Below are positions 17,789-26,184 of a DNA stretch of 64,000 bases, piece after piece. Location of the stretch: the NCBI RefSeq assembly GCF_014641195.1, contig NZ_BMHQ01000003.1:62001-126000 (forward strand), in the 5' to 3' direction. This DNA is from Marinithermofilum abyssi (GTDB taxonomy: Bacteria; Bacillota; Bacilli; Thermoactinomycetales; DSM-45169). Under the pieces are notes generated by a model. It was not told the DNA's origin and ran no database searches. It saw only the letters and a list, made by a program, of their open reading frames with translations. A program made the translations under genes and the position numbers. Position 1 is the stretch's first letter. Every line of letters starts with the position of its first letter.

Positions 17789-18772
17789 ATGCCGGTAATG
17801 TCCTATATCGATGCAGTGACCCAAGCCCTGCGGGAAGAAATGCAGCGGGACGAAAAAGTATTTGTGCTGGGTGAGGACGTCGGTGTCCGGGGAGGTGTAT
17901 TCCGCGCAACCAACGGGTTGATTGAAGAGTTCGGCGAACAGCGTGTGCTGGATACCCCTCTGACGGAATCGGCCATCGCCGGAGTGGCTGTGGGAGCTTC
18001 TTGCTATGGAATGCGTCCTGTGGCGGAGATCCAGTTTGCCGACTTTATCATGCCGGCAGTCAACCAGATCGTCAGCGAGGCCGCCAAAATGCGGTACCGA
18101 TCCAACAATGCCTGGCACTGTCCGATGGTGGTGCGCGCTCCTTACGGCGGCGGCGTTCACGGAGCCCTTTATCACTCTCAGAGTGTGGAAGCGATGTTTA
18201 CCTGTGTGCCGGGATTGAAAGTGGTCACTCCTTCGACTCCTTACGATGTGAAGGGGCTTTTGAAAAGCGCGATCCGGGATGAAGATCCTGTGCTGTTCTT
18301 TGAGCATAAACGGTGCTACCGCTTGATCAAAGGCGAAGTGCCGAACGAGGATTACACGGTGCCGATCGGCAAAGCGGAAGTGAAACGGGAAGGAACCGAT
18401 GTGACGGTGATTTCCTACGGATTGACGCTCCACTTTGCGTTGAAAGCAGCCGAACAGCTGGAAAAAGAGGGAATCAGCGTACATGTGCTGGACCTGCGGA
18501 CCCTCCTGCCGCTGGATAAGGAAGCCATTTTGGAAGCTGCGTCCAAAACGGGGAAAGTGTTGATCGTCCATGAAGACAACCTGACCGGCGGCGTCGGTGG
18601 TGAGGTATCTGCCATCATCGCCCAGGAAGCCTTCTTTGAACTGGATGCCCCGATCCGGCGGTTGGCAGGCCCGGATGTCCCGGCGATGCCCTACAGCCCG
18701 CCGTTGGAGAAAGAGTTTATGTTGAACCCGGAAAAAGTGGCGAATGCCATCCGTGAATTGGCAGAGTTTTAA
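17789..18772 (+). CDS. bkdAB: Branched-chain 2-keto acid dehydrogenase E1 beta
   Basis: 327 residues, full length. Transketolase pyrimidine-binding domain with LGEDVGVRGGVFRAT and DTPLTESAIAGVAVG (thiamine contact Glu), then the C-terminal transketolase domain with VLIVHEDNLTGGVGGE. It forms the alpha2beta2 E1 with BkdAA. RBS AGGAGG lies just before ATG 17789. Complete and unremarkable. Confidence 0.97.
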   Translation: MPVMSYIDAVTQALREEMQRDEKVFVLGEDVGVRGGVFRATNGLIEEFGEQRVLDTPLTESAIAGVAVGASCYGMRPVAEIQFADFIMPAVNQIVSEAAKMRYRSNNAWHCPMVVRAPYGGGVHGALYHSQSVEAMFTCVPGLKVVTPSTPYDVKGLLKSAIRDEDPVLFFEHKRCYRLIKGEVPNEDYTVPIGKAEVKREGTDVTVISYGLTLHFALKAAEQLEKEGISVHVLDLRTLLPLDKEAILEAASKTGKVLIVHEDNLTGGVGGEVSAIIAQEAFFELDAPIRRLAGPDVPAMPYSPPLEKEFMLNPEKVANAIRELAEF

Positions 18773-18816
18773 CACCACAGGACCCACCTGAGGATGAAGG
18801 AGGTAGATTCAGCAGC

Positions 18817-20133
18817 ATGGCAACAGACGTGACAATGCCCCAGCTTGGGGAGAGTGTAACAGAAGGTACGATTACGAAGTGGTTGAAGAAACCGGGCGAC
18901 TCCGTTTCCAAATACGAGCCGTTGTGTGAAGTCGCCACAGATAAAGTGAATGCGGAAGTTCCGGCCACCGTCAGCGGAACCGTGACCGAGCTGATCGCGG
19001 AAGAGGGTGCCACCATCGAAGTGGGCCAGTTGATCTGCCGCATCGAAGAGGAAGGCGGAGCTGCCCAGGATAACGGCGAAACGAAGAAAGAGGAAGCTCC
19101 TGCCGCCCAGGCTGATACGGAACCCAGCGAAACGCCGAAAAAAGCGGATCAACCGGCGGAGCAAGGGGACACCTCCATGAAGCGGCGTTATTCTCCGGCG
19201 GTATTGCGCCTAGCACAGGAAAATAACATCGATCTGGAACAAGTCCAGGGGACCGGTAAAGGCGGCCGGATCACCCGAAAAGACATTCTCCGGATAATTG
19301 AAGAAGGCCCGCTGCCTGCTCCGGTGGAAAAAGCCCAACCAGCCAAGGAAGAGAAACCTGCTGCAGCAGCACCGGCACAAGAAAAAGCAGCACAGCCTGC
19401 CGCACAGAAGCCGGCGGCCCCCGGCGTCTCCGTCGAGCCGGGAGATGAAGAAGTGCCGGTTTCCACCGTTCGTCGCACCATTGCCCAGCGGATGGTGACC
19501 AGTAAACACGAAGCTCCCCACGCTTGGACGATGGTGCAAGCGGATGTCACCGGCCTTGTCCAGCTGCGGAAAAAGATCAAGGATGACTTCAAACAACGGG
19601 AAGGGATCAGCCTGACCTATTTGCCTTTCTTCATCAAAGCCGTGGTGGACTCCCTGAAGGAGTTTCCGTATCTCAACTCTGTCTGGGGCGGGGATAAGAT
19701 CATTCTCAAAAAACGGATCAATATCTCCATCGCTGTGGCGACGGAAGATGCCTTGTATGTGCCGGTTATCCACGATGCCGATGAAAAGAGCATCCTGGGT
19801 TTGGCCAAGGCGATCCACAACCTGGCGGAAAAGACCCGTGCTGGTAAGCTGACCATGGAAGATCTGCAAGGGGGTACCTTCACCGTCAACAATACGGGCT
19901 CCTTCGGCAGCATCGCTTCCCAGCCGATCATCAACTATCCGCAAGCGGCGATTATCTCGATGGAATCGATCGTGAAACAGCCGGTCATCCATCAGGACAT
20001 GATCGCCGTCCGGGATTTGGTCAATCTGTGTCTGTCTCTGGATCACCGTATCCTCGACGGATTGATGGCCGGCCGCTTCCTGCAGCGCGTCAAAGAACGC
20101 TTGGAAGCATACGGTCCGGACACACAGATCTGA
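18817..20133 (+). CDS. bkdB: Branched-chain complex E2 lipoamide acyltransferase
   Basis: 438 residues. Lipoyl domain (1-80) with the lipoylated Lys in CEVATDKVNAEVP; an Ala/Glu/Pro-rich linker; the peripheral subunit-binding domain (about 125-165, YSPAVLRLAQENNIDL, GRITRKDIL); a second Ala/Pro-rich linker (about 170-210); and the acyltransferase core ending in LSLDHRILDGLMAG with the catalytic His. It passes branched acyl groups to CoA. Last gene of the operon, followed by a terminator. Confidence 0.96.
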   Translation: MATDVTMPQLGESVTEGTITKWLKKPGDSVSKYEPLCEVATDKVNAEVPATVSGTVTELIAEEGATIEVGQLICRIEEEGGAAQDNGETKKEEAPAAQADTEPSETPKKADQPAEQGDTSMKRRYSPAVLRLAQENNIDLEQVQGTGKGGRITRKDILRIIEEGPLPAPVEKAQPAKEEKPAAAAPAQEKAAQPAAQKPAAPGVSVEPGDEEVPVSTVRRTIAQRMVTSKHEAPHAWTMVQADVTGLVQLRKKIKDDFKQREGISLTYLPFFIKAVVDSLKEFPYLNSVWGGDKIILKKRINISIAVATEDALYVPVIHDADEKSILGLAKAIHNLAEKTRAGKLTMEDLQGGTFTVNNTGSFGSIASQPIINYPQAAIISMESIVKQPVIHQDMIAVRDLVNLCLSLDHRILDGLMAGRFLQRVKERLEAYGPDTQI

Positions 20134-20202
20134 AGCCGCTCATGTTCCAGCTGAAGATTTCCCGTGCGGGTATATGCAGTCCAATCCATCACCTCAACAG
20201 AA

Positions 20203-20235
20203 AACCCCGAGCTAAAAGTCGGGGTTCTTTTGTTG
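20203..20235 (+). terminator. Rho-independent terminator of the bkd operon
   Basis: AACCCCGA pairs with TCGGGGTT around an 8-base loop, followed by CTTTTGTT. It ends three bases before the stop of the convergent DUF421 gene and may serve both. Confidence 0.8.
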
Positions 20236-20238
20236 CCC

Positions 20239-20931
20239 TCATATCCACTCGTTTGGCAGTTTATGCGGCTGTCGCAGGCTGATGATCAGGTCTTCCTGGT
20301 TTTCCTTCTTAAAAGCATAGAGAACGCGGCGGGTGTCTTGGACGTTTTGTTTTTTCAATTGTTGGTCCAGCCATTGTTCATCCCGGTCAATTATACGAAG
20401 GTTGTGCTTCTGGATTTGTCCGTCTACGATGACCGCGATCGGCAGCCCTTCATAAGGCAGTTCCAATCCGATGTCTTTGGCTGACAAAGGTGTTATTTCC
20501 GGTTTGGGAATGATGCTGATCTGGCCGATGGGCTCCAGGATGGCATAATCGATCTTGCTTACGTCGGGGTAGCCGCTGGCCCGCAACGTGGCCAACAATT
20601 GGGAGACGGAAACATGGTTTTTTTCCAGGTGATCCTCAACGATCTCTCCTTTTTTGATAAGGATGGTGGGCTTTCCGAGAAAAAGGCTGTTGCCTACATG
20701 GTGCAGCGTGAGTTGGGCAAAAAGGAGGTACATCACCGTGAGTACTCCCAAGGTGAGGATCGAAGGCCCGATCTCGGTGCTGATCAGCGGCTCGGCGGCG
20801 ACAGTGCCGATGATCACGATGGCTACCAAGTCGTAAGGCGTCAACTGAACGATGGCCGATTTTCCAATGGTACGGATGACAGCCACGGTCAATATGAACA
20901 TGATGAACGTTTTCCAAATGATTTCAAACAC
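20239..20931 (-). CDS. DUF421 (YetF/YcaP family) membrane protein
   Basis: About 230 residues: three N-terminal membrane segments (FIMFILTVAVIRTIG, DLVAIVIIGTVAAEPL, ILTLGVLTVMYLLFA) and a soluble C-terminal domain with GKPTILIKKGEIVEDHLEKN and RASGYPDVSKIDYAILEP, the DUF421/YetF layout. Function unknown; relatives are often sporulation-associated. GTG 20931 is preferred because AAAGGAG lies 10 nt upstream; ATG 20967 is an in-frame alternative without a clear site. Convergent with the bkd operon. Confidence 0.82.
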   Translation of the reverse strand: MFEIIWKTFIMFILTVAVIRTIGKSAIVQLTPYDLVAIVIIGTVAAEPLISTEIGPSILTLGVLTVMYLLFAQLTLHHVGNSLFLGKPTILIKKGEIVEDHLEKNHVSVSQLLATLRASGYPDVSKIDYAILEPIGQISIIPKPEITPLSAKDIGLELPYEGLPIAVIVDGQIQKHNLRIIDRDEQWLDQQLKKQNVQDTRRVLYAFKKENQEDLIISLRQPHKLPNEWI

Positions 20932-20998
20932 AGAGTCGGAACTCCTTTCCCAAGGGTCTTTCCCCATTATCGGCGGGAATCCCTCGGGATAAACCCAA

Positions 20999-21033
20999 AG
21001 AAAAAACGGCTCTCCATTCAGGAAAGCCGTTTC
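20999..21033 (-). terminator. Terminator of the small membrane gene at 21044
   Basis: Read on the minus strand, AAACGGCTTTCC pairs with GGAGAGCCGTTT and is followed by T. It lies 12 nt beyond the stop of the 21044-21214 gene. Confidence 0.8.
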
Positions 21034-21043
21034 ACAACCAGGG

Positions 21044-21214
21044 TTACTGAATACCGATTAATTCATCATAAATGGCGATCAAGGTAACACCAATCAAGGT
21101 CAGAGAAAAGAGTCCACCGATGATAAAGCCAGGGGTGTTGCCGGTTTTTTTGTTGTACATCGCTCCCCAGAAGGACAGGGCGCTGACCAAAATCATGATG
21201 ACCGTCATGTACAT
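21044..21214 (-). CDS. Small two-helix membrane protein
   Basis: 56 residues from ATG 21214 (another ATG is two codons later): MYMTVIMILVSALSFWGAMY, a short NKKTGNTPG loop and a second hydrophobic helix GGLFSLTLIGVTLIAIY. It resembles DUF2759-type proteins of Bacillales in size and topology, but I cannot assign the family with confidence. Upstream in-frame codons to 21301 look like non-coding extension. It has its own terminator and is the second of two tiny minus-strand membrane genes. Confidence 0.55.
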   Translation of the reverse strand: MYMTVIMILVSALSFWGAMYNKKTGNTPGFIIGGLFSLTLIGVTLIAIYDELIGIQ

Positions 21215-21337
21215 TTGCCATTCACCCGCTTTCGATGCGTGATAACTATTCCGTCGGACTACCCATTTTACAGTATAATCAATTTTCAGGGAAAAACTCA
21301 AACGGTTTCATCGGGAAATGGCAAGGTTTTTTTAAGA

Positions 21338-21433
21338 TTACATGAACAACGGTCCGCTGCCCAGGATTAATGTCGTTATCACCAGAGTGAAAATAATGAG
21401 ATATACAATGGCACGTACCCAGGTCGGTTGCAT
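21338..21433 (-). CDS. prli42: Very short membrane protein, probably Prli42 (stressosome anchor)
   Basis: A 31-residue gene: MQPTWVRAIVYLIIFTLV then TTLILGSGPLFM, one membrane helix with a short basic N-terminus. A GAGAGGTGA ribosome site lies 8 nt upstream of the ATG on the minus strand. Length and the W/R-IVYL-TTL pattern match the Prli42 miniproteins of Firmicutes, which in Listeria tether the stressosome to the membrane. The family call rests on memory of such short sequences and is moderate; that the ORF is real is better supported. Confidence 0.6.
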   Translation of the reverse strand: MQPTWVRAIVYLIIFTLVITTLILGSGPLFM

Positions 21434-21585
21434 AATCCATCACCTCTCGGTCTATTGTATCGGAGGTCCGGGCAGATGTCCAATCGGGTGAGATTCCGTG
21501 AAAACCCCGACAACGACGGCGATTTTTGATATATTAAAAAGTGTGAAGCTTCTATTTATCCTGGATGGGATGCGGGAGGGAGACC

Positions 21586-23238
21586 ATGGCAGAGAAATCA
21601 TTTTCAGAGCTTTATAAAGAATGGGAAGAAAAAACGCGGGAACTGCTGAAAAAATATCCGGAACAGCGGGACCGGTTTGAAACGTTGTCAGGTATTCCGG
21701 TGAAACGGCTCTATACACCGCCGACTATGACCTCGGCAGAATTGGAGAAAATCGGTTTCCCGGGGGAGTATCCGTATACCCGCGGCATCCGGCCGACGAT
21801 GTACCGTTCCCGCCATTGGACGATGCGTCAGTATGCGGGATTTGGATCCGCTGATGAAACGAACCGTCGGTTCCGCTATCTGTTGGAACAGGGGCAAACC
21901 GGATTGAGCGTTGCCTTCGATCTGCCAACCCAGATCGGTTATGACTCCGACGACCCCATGGCCCAGGGAGAAGTGGGCAAGGTGGGGGTGGCGATTGACT
22001 CCCTGGAGGATATGGAGCGTCTTCTGGCCGGAATCCCTTTGGATAAGGTCAGCACTTCCATGACCATCAATGCGCCGGCATCGATTCTGCTGGCGATGTA
22101 TATCGCTGTGGGGGAAAAGCAAGGGGTCCCGCCGGAGAAGCTGACCGGTACGATTCAAAATGATATTTTAAAGGAATATATCGCCCGGGGCACATACATT
22201 TTTCCGCCTCAGCCGTCCATGCGTCTAATCACAGATATTTTCGCCTATTGTGCCGAAAAGGTGCCGAAGTGGAATACCATCAGCATCAGCGGCTACCATA
22301 TTCGCGAAGCCGGTTCGACCGCCGTTCAGGAAGTGGCGTTTACACTGGCCGATGGGATTGCTTACGTGGAAGCGGCACGGAAGGCCGGGTTGGACGTGGA
22401 CCGGTTTGCGCCGCGATTGTCCTTTTTCTTTAACGCGCACAATCACTTTTTCGAAGAAGTGGCCAAATTCCGGGCGGCACGCCGGCTGTGGGCCCGCATC
22501 ATGAAGGAGCGTTTCGGGGCGAAAGATCCTCGTTCCTTGCAGCTCCGTTTTCATACCCAAACAGGCGGATCCACCCTGACGGCCCAGCAACCGGACAACA
22601 ATATCGTTCGCGTCACGCTGCAAGCGCTGGCGGCGGTGCTCGGGGGGACCCAAAGCCTCCATACCAACGCCCGGGATGAAGCGCTGGCGCTGCCGACAGA
22701 AGAGTCTGCGCGTATCGCTCTTCGCACTCAACAAATACTCGCTTTTGAAAGCGGTATCACCTACACGGTGGATCCACTGGGCGGGTCTTACTTTGTAGAG
22801 AGCCTCACCGACGACATGGAAGCGAAAGCGTTGGAATACATTGAACGGATCGATGAAATGGGTGGGGCCGTGGCCGCGGTGGAACAAGGTTTTATGCAGC
22901 GAGAGATCCATCAGGCGGCCTTGGAAACGCAGAGGAGGATCGAAACCGGCGAAGAAGTGGTGGTTGGAGTGAACCGGTTCCGATTGGACCACGAAAAAGA
23001 GCCGCAGCTGTATAAAGTGGACCCGGCACTGGCCAGGGAACAAGTGGCTCGCTTACAAGCCCTCCGGCAAAAGCGGGACTCCCAACAAGTGGAGTACGCT
23101 TTGACGGAGCTGAAACAACGGGCGGCGGGGTCCGATAACCTGATGCCCGCCATCGTCGATGCAGTAAAAGCTTATGCTACCGTGGGCGAGATTTGCCATG
23201 CCTTGCGGGAAGTGTTTGGGGAGTATCAGGCGGTTTAA
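21586..23238 (+). CDS. Methylmalonyl-CoA mutase-type acyl-CoA mutase, large (catalytic) subunit
   Basis: 550 residues, the TIM-barrel catalytic domain only; the B12-binding domain is a separate gene downstream. ATG 21586 follows GGGAGG. The substrate-selecting residues look like those of methylmalonyl-CoA mutase: Tyr in RQYAGFG (about 83; Phe in isobutyryl-CoA and Ile in 2-hydroxyisobutyryl-CoA mutases) and Arg in [11 protein letters not shown]. It would interconvert (R)-methylmalonyl-CoA and succinyl-CoA by an adenosylcobalamin radical mechanism. With the epimerase and carboxyltransferase that follow, it forms a propionyl-CoA route from Ile/Val degradation by the adjacent bkd operon. Confidence 0.9.
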   Translation: MAEKSFSELYKEWEEKTRELLKKYPEQRDRFETLSGIPVKRLYTPPTMTSAELEKIGFPGEYPYTRGIRPTMYRSRHWTMRQYAGFGSADETNRRFRYLLEQGQTGLSVAFDLPTQIGYDSDDPMAQGEVGKVGVAIDSLEDMERLLAGIPLDKVSTSMTINAPASILLAMYIAVGEKQGVPPEKLTGTIQNDILKEYIARGTYIFPPQPSMRLITDIFAYCAEKVPKWNTISISGYHIREAGSTAVQEVAFTLADGIAYVEAARKAGLDVDRFAPRLSFFFNAHNHFFEEVAKFRAARRLWARIMKERFGAKDPRSLQLRFHTQTGGSTLTAQQPDNNIVRVTLQALAAVLGGTQSLHTNARDEALALPTEESARIALRTQQILAFESGITYTVDPLGGSYFVESLTDDMEAKALEYIERIDEMGGAVAAVEQGFMQREIHQAALETQRRIETGEEVVVGVNRFRLDHEKEPQLYKVDPALAREQVARLQALRQKRDSQQVEYALTELKQRAAGSDNLMPAIVDAVKAYATVGEICHALREVFGEYQAV

Positions 23239-23352
23239 TTCAATAGGAATCATCAGCAGTGTTTGGACAGCGGAATCATTTCCCCGCGAGCTTTTCGCCA
23301 TTGCAGGAGGAAAATGAAGCTGATACAAAAAAATAGCAAGGGGTGGAGAAAA

Positions 23353-23763
23353 ATGAATCGGCCCATACGTGTATTGGTGGCCAAACCGGGTTTGGACGGA
23401 CATGACCGGGGTGCGCTGGTGATTGCCCAATCCCTTCGGGATGCAGGCATGGAAGTGATTTATACCGGTCTGCGCCAATCCCCTGCACAAATTGTGGCTA
23501 CGGCGATACAGGAGGATGTGGATGTGATCGGTCTGTCTTGTCTGTCGGGCGCCCACAATGAGCTGTTTCCCGAGGTGATGCGCTTGTTGAAAGAAGAGGG
23601 AGCCGACGATATCTTGGTGGTTGCCGGTGGAGTGATTCCGCAAAACGATATCCCTTTTTTGGAGCAGCAAGGGATCGCCAAAGTGTTTACCCCGGGCACA
23701 TCGACGAAGGAGACGGCGGAGTTTGTCCGGAAAGCGGTCAAAGAGAGGAAGAGGAGCCGATGA
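23353..23763 (+). CDS. B12-binding subunit of acyl-CoA mutase
   Basis: 136 residues from ATG 23353, behind GGGGTGGAG. It is a cobalamin-binding Rossmann domain: [11 protein letters not shown] holds the DxHxxG base-off motif with the cobalt-coordinating His, followed by GLSCLSGAH and VVAGGVIP. It completes the large subunit encoded 115 nt upstream. It overlaps the epimerase start as ATGA. An in-frame start at 23263 would add 30 unrelated residues. Confidence 0.93.
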   Translation: MNRPIRVLVAKPGLDGHDRGALVIAQSLRDAGMEVIYTGLRQSPAQIVATAIQEDVDVIGLSCLSGAHNELFPEVMRLLKEEGADDILVVAGGVIPQNDIPFLEQQGIAKVFTPGTSTKETAEFVRKAVKERKRSR

Positions 23764-24188
23764 AGGGACCCATTTCCCCCAGCCAAATCGATCATATCGG
23801 GATTGCCGTCCGCAGTTTGGAAGAGGCCCTTCCGCTGTATACCCGAGTTTTGGGTCTGGAGCTGAAAGGAATGGAAGAAGTGGAAACGGAACAGGTACGG
23901 GTCGCTTTTCTCCGGATTGGGGAGACCAACATCGAGCTCCTGGAGCCGGCTTCACCGGAAAGTCCGATTGCCCGGTTTTTGGAGAAGAAAGGGGAGGGAA
24001 TCCATCATATCGCCTTGCGGGTGGAAGCGATCGAAGAGAACTTGGAGTACCTGTCGCAAAACGGTATTCGCTTGATTCACGAGCAGCCGAAACGGGGGGC
24101 GCACGGTTCTCGCATCGCCTTCCTTCACCCCAAATCGACCCAGGGAGTTTTGTACGAGCTGTGTCAATCTCAAGCACGCGATGAATAA
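23760..24188 (+). CDS. mce: Methylmalonyl-CoA epimerase
   Basis: 142 residues, glyoxalase/VOC fold with two beta-alpha-beta-beta-beta repeats. Metal ligands are in [15 protein letters not shown] (His), HHIALRV (His) and VLYELCQ (Glu). It interconverts (S)- and (R)-methylmalonyl-CoA, linking carboxylase and mutase. Start overlaps the stop of the B12 subunit gene. Corresponds to yqjC of B. subtilis, which also precedes the carboxyltransferase yqjD. Confidence 0.92.
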   Translation: MKGPISPSQIDHIGIAVRSLEEALPLYTRVLGLELKGMEEVETEQVRVAFLRIGETNIELLEPASPESPIARFLEKKGEGIHHIALRVEAIEENLEYLSQNGIRLIHEQPKRGAHGSRIAFLHPKSTQGVLYELCQSQARDE

Positions 24189-24211
24189 CCCATACGAAGC
24201 AGGAGGAACCT

Positions 24212-25741
24212 ATGTATCGGAAAATCGATGAACTGGCAGACAAACGCAGACGAGTGGAATTGGGAGGGGGAGAGCAAAAAATCCGTTCCCAGCATGACAA
24301 GGGGAAATTAACCGCCCGGGAGCGGATTGAGCTGCTCTTGGATGATGATACCTTTGTGGAGCTGAATCCGTTTGTGGAAAACACCGCGGCAGACTACGGG
24401 GAAGCGCCCGGTGAAGGGGTAGTGACCGGTTACGGCAAGATACATGGGCGTCCGGTGTATCTGTTTGCTCAGGATTTTACCGTTTTTGGCGGCGCCCTGG
24501 GGGAGATGCATGCACTGAAAATAGCCCGGATTATGGATCTGGCGGCGAAAAACGGAGCCCCCATCATCGGGTTGAACGACTCCGGAGGAGCTCGGATCCA
24601 GGAAGGGGTTGTATCCCTGGACGGGTATGGGCATATTTTTTACCGAAACAGTATTTATTCCGGAGTAATTCCGCAAATCTCCGTCATCATGGGTCCCTGT
24701 GCCGGCGGGGCTGTCTACTCTCCTGCGATCACGGATTTTGTGTTTATGGTGGAAGGCACCAGCCAGATGTTTATTACCGGCCCCAAGGTGATCGAAACAG
24801 TGACGGGGGAGACGATTACGCCGGAAGATCTGGGCGGTGCCGCTGTTCACTCCACAATCAGCGGCAATGCCCATTTTACGGCGCCGACGGAACCGGAAGT
24901 CCTGGATGAGGTGCGGCGGTTGATCAGTTTTCTTCCGCAAAACAATACGGAAGACCCGCCCAGGATCTACGCTAAAAAAGAGGATGACTGGCGGGAGGAG
25001 TTGGCGGAAGTGGTTCCCGTTGAGGGAACGAAGGTGTATGATGTACGTAGGGTGATCGATCTGATCCTGGATGATGGGGAGTTTATGGAGGTTCATGAGA
25101 AGTTCGCCCGCAATATCGTAGTGGGTTTCGGACGCATCGACGGACGTCCGGTCGGCATCGCCGCCAACCAGCCCAAAGTGATGGCCGGCGGACTGGATAT
25201 CGACTCCTCGGATAAATTGAGCCGATTTATTCGGTTTTGCGACTGTTTCAACATTCCGTTGGTCACCTTTGTCGATGTAACCGGCTTCTTTCCGGGAGTC
25301 AATCAGGAACACCGGGGCATTATCCGTCACGGCGCCAAGATTTTGTACGCCTATTCGGAAGCCACGGTTCCCAAGATTACGGTCATTACCCGCAAAGCCT
25401 TCGGAGGTGCCTATGTGGCACTCAACAGCAAGGCGATCGGAGCAGATATCGTCTATGCCTGGCCCGGTGCGGAGGTGGCGGTGATGGGACCGGAAGGGGC
25501 TGCCAATATTATTTACAGCCGGGAGATTCAAGAAAGTAAAGATCCGGCTCTGACCCGTGCGGAAAAAATCGAAGAGTATCGGCAAAAATTCGCCAATCCC
25601 TATGTGGCTGCGGGAAAAGGGATGGTGGATGATGTCATTGACCCCCGGGAAACCCGTAAAAAGCTGATTCAAGCGTTAGAGATGCTGAGGAACAAACGGG
25701 AATCCCGCCCGCCGAAAAAGCACGGTAATATTCCGCTGTAA
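24212..25741 (+). CDS. Acyl-CoA carboxylase / methylmalonyl-CoA carboxyltransferase beta subunit
   Basis: 509 residues, crotonase-like tandem carboxyltransferase domains. Oxyanion holes are formed by the two GG segments PCAGGAVYSPAITDF and KAFGGAYVALNSKAIG; GLNDSGGARIQEGV and FVDVTGFFPGVNQEHRG are family motifs. It transfers CO2 between biotin and propionyl- or acetyl-CoA. No biotin carboxylase or biotin carrier gene lies in the window, so the partner is elsewhere, or the protein works like MmdA in a decarboxylase. AGGAGG precedes ATG 24212. Confidence 0.9.
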   Translation: MYRKIDELADKRRRVELGGGEQKIRSQHDKGKLTARERIELLLDDDTFVELNPFVENTAADYGEAPGEGVVTGYGKIHGRPVYLFAQDFTVFGGALGEMHALKIARIMDLAAKNGAPIIGLNDSGGARIQEGVVSLDGYGHIFYRNSIYSGVIPQISVIMGPCAGGAVYSPAITDFVFMVEGTSQMFITGPKVIETVTGETITPEDLGGAAVHSTISGNAHFTAPTEPEVLDEVRRLISFLPQNNTEDPPRIYAKKEDDWREELAEVVPVEGTKVYDVRRVIDLILDDGEFMEVHEKFARNIVVGFGRIDGRPVGIAANQPKVMAGGLDIDSSDKLSRFIRFCDCFNIPLVTFVDVTGFFPGVNQEHRGIIRHGAKILYAYSEATVPKITVITRKAFGGAYVALNSKAIGADIVYAWPGAEVAVMGPEGAANIIYSREIQESKDPALTRAEKIEEYRQKFANPYVAAGKGMVDDVIDPRETRKKLIQALEMLRNKRESRPPKKHGNIPL

Positions 25742-25753
25742 GAGGTGGGGCGA

Positions 25754-26053
25754 ATGAAACAGAAACCGATTGCGGTACGTTGGATCGGGCCGTCTGTGCA
25801 ACGGAATGGAGTCTCCTTTACTGGAGGTACTCGTTCCCGGATTCGGTTGCAGCCTCGGCGGAAGTGGCGTTTGTTGCGCGGATATTCGGTCACCTTTATC
25901 CGGAACCCCCGCGAGGATTCTCGGTGGAGGACCGACGGGCGGCAGCCGCTGTTGGAAACCGGAAAGGCATCCAAAAAGCAAGGGTGGAGAGCGAGTCTCT
26001 TCCCGGCACCTTTCAGTCCAAGAAGCTCCTATATATCGAGGCGCTGGAAGTGA
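25754..26053 (+). CDS. Hypothetical basic protein after the carboxyltransferase gene
   Basis: 99 residues from ATG 25754, with GAGGTG six bases upstream and only 12 nt after the preceding stop. The product is Arg- and Trp-rich (KWRLLRGYSVTFIRNPRE, SRWRTDGRQPLLE) with no recognisable domain or membrane segment. Codon choice looks like that of neighbours, but two other frames are also open over the same stretch (25770-26243 and 25780-26064), so the frame is uncertain. This frame has the best ribosome site. The equivalent place in B. subtilis (yqjD-yqjE) has no gene I can recall. Confidence 0.45.
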   Translation: MKQKPIAVRWIGPSVQRNGVSFTGGTRSRIRLQPRRKWRLLRGYSVTFIRNPREDSRWRTDGRQPLLETGKASKKQGWRASLFPAPFSPRSSYISRRWK

Positions 26054-26184
26054 TACGAAGTTAGGATCCGGAATGCCGAGACTAGCGGGTGATACGGGAT
26101 GGGCACCTCGTATGATCCGGTTCATGATTGCAGGAGTTGCAGCTGAACAGCAGCAAAGGAAAGCGACATACATAGGAGGGGACT

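Noticed and set aside
17648-18787. 379-codon minus-strand ORF across bkdAA/bkdAB
   Set aside because: His/Arg-rich, no domain, covers two well-identified genes on the other strand.
23053-24384. 443-codon minus-strand ORF spanning mutase, B12 subunit and epimerase genes
   Set aside because: Antisense to three clear genes; product is Ser/Arg/Pro-rich with no recognisable fold.
24308-25672. 454-codon minus-strand ORF antisense to the carboxyltransferase gene
   Set aside because: Composition is that of a reverse-frame shadow; the plus strand encodes a complete enzyme.
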